Positions 58,011-64,000 of a stretch of 64,000 bases of DNA are shown piece by piece. Made by a program: the position numbers and the translations under genes. Location: NCBI GenBank assembly GCA_020746995.1, contig JAGPXD010000006.1, positions 2,108,001-2,172,000 of the forward strand, in the 5' to 3' direction. Numbering within the stretch: the stretch's first letter is position 1; each line of letters opens with the position of its first letter. The DNA is from Plectosphaerella cucumerina. Taxonomy: Eukaryota > Ascomycota > Sordariomycetes > Glomerellales > Plectosphaerellaceae. The notes under the pieces are model-generated. The model searched no databases. It saw only the letters and a program-made list of their open reading frames with translations, and had not been told where the DNA came from.

Positions 58011-61000
58011 CAGTGGCTGGGATTGCAACTCGGGGTCGACCGTCAATTGACTTGTCGAAGGGAAATCCGGGAGGTGGGAAGCGAAGAACCAGAAAGGAAT
58101 GAAAGGACACAAACCAATCGCCCGGGGGTGAAGACGGGAGTCGAGGCGGCGGGTTGGAAGGGATGGGTTTGGCTTTGGCTTGGTTGCGACGGGTTCTGAG
58201 ATTGGGGGAGGAAGGAGAAAAGGGAAGGGGATTTCGGGAGGACTGATTAATGCGGGTGGAGCGAGCAAGCGGACTGGACTGGGGGGGCCAGCAGCAGGCG
58301 ACGGGGGATAATAGGAGGTGAGGGCGGGAGAGCAGAGCAGAGGCCGGGACACCTGGAGAGAGACTGTGAGAGCACGAGAGAGACGGGAGGTGGACCGTGG
58401 AAGGGGTGGATGGAATGGGTGGAAGGGAAGGGGGGGCCGGGGGGGGGGGGGGGGCGTGAGAGAGCAACGGACGTGGAGCGTGCAGCTGGGGGAGCGCAAG
58501 GAGTCTGGGCGGACGCCGCCGGCGAATGGGCGACCAGAGACGGCGGCGTGAGGGAAGCCGGCCGACAGGGGGGGCGCTGTCGCGGGCGGCGCGAGATCCA
58601 CGGACGCACCAGGCCTGGGTTGGCGTTGCGGTCGTCGGTATACGGTGCGGTTGGGAGTTGCACTGGAGAGGCACCTTGTGTGGCAGGTGAGTTGGGCGCT
58701 GAAACAGCAGCCATCGGCGGTCCAGGGCGCCTGGAGCACAGTGTGATTTTTGTGGCTACAATCCAAGCTCTTCCTCAACTCACCTGGAGCGGGTACCTAG
58801 CAACGGGTGCAGTGGGGTCCAGGTCCATTGGATCGTGCAGGGCAGGTGAGGTGCAGGAAGGAACCAAGGGGCCAAACTCCACCCGTCGGGCCACTGAGCT
58901 GCAAGTGTGTCCCCTACAACCTCCTTGTACCTTTTTCTGCTCTGGCCTAGCTCTCCGACCCGACGAGGATGTCTTGGACCTCTTGCTCCCCCTCGCAAGG
59001 AACAGCTTGGGGCTCGCCGCGAACAAACCTGGCCTGCTCTCCTCCTCTGCAATTCCAGCGTCCACCCAGCACCCAGCACCCAGCACCGCGGCGTCGCCGG
59101 GCGCCCGGACTTCCAGCAACACGGCTCGCGAAGAGACAGGCAAGCCTCGTACACTGCAATCCCGTCCGTCGTCTTTCCGTCTCATTCCCATCCTGACGAT
59201 CGTATTGTAGGTACAGGCCAGGCACCAAGTTCTCTGAGCGTAACCCGCCGAAACACGCAGCCAAAAGTCAACTCATCTCCCGACCCCTCCTCTTCAGGCG
59301 CAGGGCGCCTCATCCCAAGCGTTCATCCGGAGCTGCTGGCCTGCACGGTACTTGCCTTCATGCCCTGCAACATCAGGTCAGGCAGGTACCGGCACACGCA
59401 GCTGCAGCAGCGGCAGCAGCAGCAGGGAGCACTCGCCAATCATGTGGCACACAAGAGAACAGCAAAAGCGGAGAGCAGGGGCGTCAAACAAGCACCGCCA
59501 GTCGACAGCAGCAACAGACTCTCGCAGTCCTCCTCCTTCCCCGGTGCCCTCACCCACCGTTGAAACTTGACGCCAACTCAAAACCTCCTGGGACGTGCGT
59601 TCTGGAGAGGGTGATCGGCAGCCGGTCTGCGACGAGGCAGCTGCAGAAGTCAGTCAGTGTCAGTCAGTTCCAACAGAGACAACCCGCCGCGCACCGGCGC
59701 CTGGGACCGGCCTCGACGCCGCCACCCCATTCCGACCATTCCTATCGATCACGGTATGGCGCGACTTCTCGTTCGGTTCCGTGGAGAGGAGAGTGCTGTC
59801 CGGCAGATCGTCCACCTTGCACCATGGCCGCATGTGATTGATCAGGATTCAGCTCCAAGTGAAAGCCCAGCCAGGGCTCCCCCCGCCGAACAACGACCTA
59901 ACCTAACCTTGTACCTAACTAACTTCACCTCCCGCACCCGAGCCTTGCCTTGAACCGGCTGCGTGCAGACAGCCGCCGGTCACAATGCTATTCTCACCTC
60001 CGCGGCCTTTCCCGATCGAAGCTGATGTTTGCTTGCTTGCTTGCCCACTCTCCAACCAGCAAGAAGCGACGTCCGTTTGCCTCGGGGGTGCGCGCCTCAT
60101 GCAAGCTGCCGCTATTTATTGCCCGCCAACGGCTGCCAGCACATGGGACATATCATTGCCATGCCGCCTGGCCAACCTCGTCACATCCAAGCACCGTCAC
60201 CGACTCCAACAAGCTGCACGCGAAGCCGAAGCGGGAGGGACGCCCAGAAAACATCCATCCCTCTGCAGAAGCACTGGGTAGCCGAGATGTGACGGCCTCG
60301 GAGGGGGAACGCCAGTGCCGGGGGCAGTCGACAAAAGCAAAGCGCAAGCTCTCCTTCCGTCGCCGGCGCGCCGCCACCCAGGAGCCCGCGAGACATGCCC
60401 CGTAGCATCGACTCAGAAAACCCGCCGTGATTGGCCTCGTCCGGCCGCCAGACCTCTGGCCCGTCATGTCTCGCTCGCATCCAGACAGCCTCGCCAGCCT
60501 GGACCGGTTCGGTACGACGATCAAAGGGCGGGAGGACGGGATGTTGCCCTTCACCGGCCACCTGCCCAGCCGAGACGGAAACCTGGCTTCAGCCGCATCC
60601 CGCGATCTGGACGAGCCGCCGGATCACGCCGGGGCGAGATGTCACCACACCACACACCCACCATCCAAGCCATCTCGGCCTCCCTGCAGCCCTTTTTCTT
60701 TTGTCTCGCCAACCCTGGGCCCCAGCAAGCAGCTGTCAAGTCGGGCACCTGGGCCCTTGGCATGCTGTACACCAGGACGCTGGGTCGTCACGCTCTGATG
60801 GGCCGGGAGATAGGACGCATTGCTTTTCCGTCCGCGCCGTCACTTCTCCACCACCGGCGACGTTCTAGAAGGAGTGGCGTTGATTCCTCTGGAAAAGTTG
60901 AAACAACGCGACGAGCCGCTCTCCGCAGCCCCAAGGGCCCGTCGCCTGTCTGTCTGCCGGCTTTCTTTGACCATCCACCGTCCGTCTGTGGAAAGGGGGC

Positions 61001-63450
61001 TCGCTCCGCCGCACCGGCTCCATCTCTAACGCGTCCCGGTGTCCGTGTGATCTTAGGGCCCTCCGGGCGGTGGGCGCCTCCACTGATCTGTCTGCTGAAG
61101 CACCGATCGCCGTTTATGCGCTTGCTTCCCTGTCCCTGACAAGTGACGAAGGAGGAGAGCTGACTGCCGGAGCTTGCTTCTGTCGTTCGGCAGCAAACTG
61201 ACTGCTCGCAGCACGCCGCCGACCTGACTGTCGGGACCGGGACATCACCATCGGACAGACAACAAGCGTCCTGATACGACGACCAGGGATGGCGAAAAGC
61301 TCAGTGACCACAGGCCACAGCCTCGGCAATAGTGCCACTCGCTCACTGCCAGTCTGCCAGTCCAGTCAGCGGGGCGCGTCGTCAATTTCAACAAAAGAAC
61401 CACGCATCGGCCCATGTCCTGGGCCCCGCCAGGGGCGTCCGCACCACAGTTTGCGATTCAACTCCCCGGGTCCCCTGCCCCTGGACCGGACCGCGCGCTG
61501 CGAAGAGGCGGACCGCCAGAACGATCATGCATGTGCTTGCTGCACGTCTACTTGGGATGTCCCGCTGTCAAGAAAACCTGCTGCTGGTCGTGGGACCGGG
61601 GCGTGGCTGGACTGGACATCCGATTCGGCATCTGACCTTGTGCGATGACAGCGCCGGCCCCTCGGAGGTTTTGCTCGCACTTGGTGTTGGTGGGCTTGGC
61701 CTCCAAAAGGTGAGGCGGCCCGAGGGCCAAATCTCGCCTTCTGAAATAAAGCTCATTTCTCGCGCGCCGACTCTTCGCCTGCTAGTCCTCTGCCGGCTCT
61801 TGGCCCGATGGGACTCGCTCGAACCGACCCAGCCGGCCAGGGGTGCCACATGGCCGCTGCCCTCCACCTTTCCCCCTTTTTTCTTCGATCCGCAGCCAGG
61901 TCAGCCGGCCACCCCTGGAATCCACGAGCCCCCAAACGGGCTAGGAGGGGGACGGAGACGGCAAAGATTCCCATCGCACGATCATGGCGAGAGCCTCGCC
62001 TCTCTACAAGTACTTCTGCCAGGTCAGCCGGGGGTCCGGCCGGGCGGTCTTTTGACCATGACAACAGCTGGCCGCAAGCATCTGACGACGATGACTCGCG
62101 CAGTAATGTCTTGAATGCTGAAGCCATTCCCGCCCAGCGCTGTACCTGTATGACCAAGTCCCCGCGGACTCTCCCTCCCTGGACTGTCTGTCTGTCTGCC
62201 CCGGCCGCAGCTCCGACCGGCCCTTGTCGGCCAACTCCTTCTCGGGTCGGTAATTTGCCCTGGGCGGAGGCCGGTCGGCCAGCAAACCTCGTGACGCCCG
62301 CTGCTGTCTGGCGAGGGGCCGAGGGATGAGGAGCCACCGCGCTGTTCCTGCAGACGACGAGGGTGTGGTGGCTGGTCCCTGCAGGCCTCTCGCGGCCACT
62401 ATTGACAGACTATCTGCCCGGCGCCTGTGCGGGGAGCAAATTGACAGCCCTATAATACGGATGCCATACTCATAACGTCCGACCGTTGGAAATGATATTG
62501 ACAACGGCGGCGGGCATCTTGCAGCACTGCTCAGGTGTCCTGCTGAGAAGGCGTCGTCGTCGCGATGAGGCATCAATCCATCGATCCGCGCAGCAGCAGC
62601 AAGCAGCAGCACCCGCTGGCCCACAAGGTCTTGCAAGAGACTGCGGAAACCAGAGTCGACGTTTCACCAGACCGCCCGGCCCGCAGAGATCAGGCGAGAG
62701 ACGCTGAGACGGTCCATGCACGGGACGAGCCGGGGGGCAAAGCCAGCTTCTAGAAGACCTGGGGTCGGGGACATTGGGCCTTGGCTCCTCATCTGTTCGC
62801 CCCGTGCCGATACGACAAGACACGGCCCTGGTTTTGTGTGGTCGCATCTGCCCATCAGTCGAAATGACGACCGGGGGGGGGGGGGGGGGGGGGGGGGTAA
62901 AGGTTTTGATGTCAGCGTCGACATGTCATGCATGCACGGCGCGTGTGTGTGTTCCTGAATTCTGTGGCGGCGCCCTCCCCTCGGCCGGGCCAAGACGTCC
63001 GTCTGAACAATGCCGGCCGACGACTGCCCGGGGGCCTCGGGAAAGGGGGTCACCAGCGTCGCAATATCTGGTGAGGGACACACCTCCCTCCCCGGACAAG
63101 CTTTGGCTGTGAAACGGCCAGGCCAACGGTGAGGGCAAAGTCTCTTTGGGCCGATGCTGACCTACTGTATCAGAAGTTTGCTCTCGCAATGCACCCAGGA
63201 CACACTTTTTAGCCAGCTGCCTGCTTCGTTCATCTCGATGGGCTCGACCGGTTATCAATCAGAACTCACAGACGCGGACGGGGCATACTCCGGTATTGAC
63301 CGCACACGGGCGCGTGCCTGAGAATGATGGCTGACGGGGAGCTTGGACAGAAGATGAACAGCACGGAGACGTCACAGGCACGGCAAGCAGGCGGTTGAGC
63401 ACGACCAGCGCGGTTTGCGTATCCCCCGTTCTATTACAGCGTCATCATGG
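58011..63450. other. 5.4-kb region without a convincing gene
   Basis: Upstream sequence of the G-alpha gene and 3' flank of the AAA ATPase. Open frames overlap on both strands with random composition. Simple-sequence content: G16 at 58439-58454, a CAG-rich run near 59400-59430, and G25 at 62873-62897. I find no tRNA, transposon terminal repeat or conserved protein fragment. Confidence 0.5.
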
Positions 63451-64000
63451 TCACTTATCAACCAGGTCCTCCCAGGTGCCGTCGTCCACCATGTTCTGCC
63501 GTCCCAGGGACGTGAGCTCGACCGTCCGCAGGAGGATGGACTGCGTCAGAGCCACCCCCTGGTCGACGGCGAGGCTCAGCGCCAGCCGCACGGCATTCTT
63601 GATCTGTCGCCCGTTCAGGTGCTGCGCGGCGAGCTCGTCGCAGTCAATGTCCGAGGCGCCGGCGCCAGCGATGCCGTCGAGCTGGCTGCGCCAGACCTGG
63701 GCTCTAGCGGACCGGCTGAGGGCCTCGAACCGCATGGCGAGGGTGACGCGGCTTTCGAAGGCGGGGTCGAGGCTGCGAACGCGGTTGGTGGTGAGGAAGA
63801 GGATGCCTGGATGGTATTCTAGGATGCGCAGCATGACGCAGACCATGGAATTGCGAACCAGATCGGAGCTGCTCCGTGTCTCGAGGAAGACGTCTGCCTC
63901 GTCGAGAACGGCCAGGGCGTTCCACTCGGCACACAGGTCCAGGACGTCGGTGAGACGAGCCTCGAGATCGTCGGGGGTGACGCCCAGCTCCCCCATGGTC
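63451..64000 (-). CDS. Fungal AAA ATPase, C-terminal part (cut by window end)
   Basis: Only the last 182 residues or so are in the window; the frame stays open to the edge. ALAVLDEADVFLETR is Walker B; GILFLTTNRV is sensor 1; DPAFESRVTLAMRF holds the arginine-finger region; and LNGRQIKNAVRLALSLA is the sensor 2 helix. The combination LETRSSSDLVRNSMVCVMLRILEY is typical of the large fungal AAA proteins that carry a DUF7025-like N-terminal domain, which would lie outside the window. The substrate is unknown. There is no intron in the visible part. Confidence 0.9.
   Translation of the reverse strand, partial: TMGELGVTPDDLEARLTDVLDLCAEWNALAVLDEADVFLETRSSSDLVRNSMVCVMLRILEYHPGILFLTTNRVRSLDPAFESRVTLAMRFEALSRSARAQVWRSQLDGIAGAGASDIDCDELAAQHLNGRQIKNAVRLALSLAVDQGVALTQSILLRTVELTSLGRQNMVDDGTWEDLVDK

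Overview
The window is nuclear DNA of a filamentous ascomycete, most likely a Sordariomycete. The evidence is GC-rich sequence, short GT-AG introns of about 45-75 nt with CTAAC/TACTAAC-type branch points, fungus-specific families (DUF3074, DUF3716, a SIP3/LAM sterol-transfer protein) and a GNA-1/MagB-type G-alpha ending CGLI. The genus cannot be fixed from the sequence alone. I see no bacterial-style operons, CRISPR arrays, secondary-metabolite cluster or intact transposon. All exon structures were built by eye. For every multi-exon gene the spliced exons sum to a whole number of codons and restore the expected family sequence across the junctions.

Left part (1-11.5 kb): a fungal Na+/H+ antiporter (minus strand, 5 exons) and a Trk-type K+ transporter (plus strand, 7 exons) lie head to head around a 2.55-kb shared upstream region. 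That region, the third intron of the antiporter and the left flank (1-1240) are unusually dense in GCCAAG/CTTGGC, the core of PacC/Rim101 sites. A short-chain dehydrogenase and an intron-containing tRNA-Arg(ACG) follow.

Middle (11.7-35.3 kb): separase (2071 aa, minus), the GPI mannosyltransferase SMP3 (plus), a tRNA-like A/B-box element, a tiny one-helix membrane protein, a 5S rRNA gene, ribosomal protein L10a/uL1 (minus) and a THADA/Trm732 tRNA-methylation partner (plus). The last two are divergent across about 560 bp. An unrecognised 342-aa protein follows.

Right part (35.3-64 kb): about 7.8 kb without a convincing gene, then two very small cysteine-rich (probably zinc-binding) genes facing each other, a SIP3/LAM-like BAR-PH-VASt membrane protein, a DUF3074 protein, a DUF3716 protein, the group I G-alpha subunit with a 5'-UTR intron, and about 5.4 kb of further non-coding sequence. 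The window ends inside the C-terminal part of a fungal AAA ATPase.

Most genes are housekeeping. The most unusual signal is the paired Na+ export/K+ import locus with its clusters of PacC-like hexamers.
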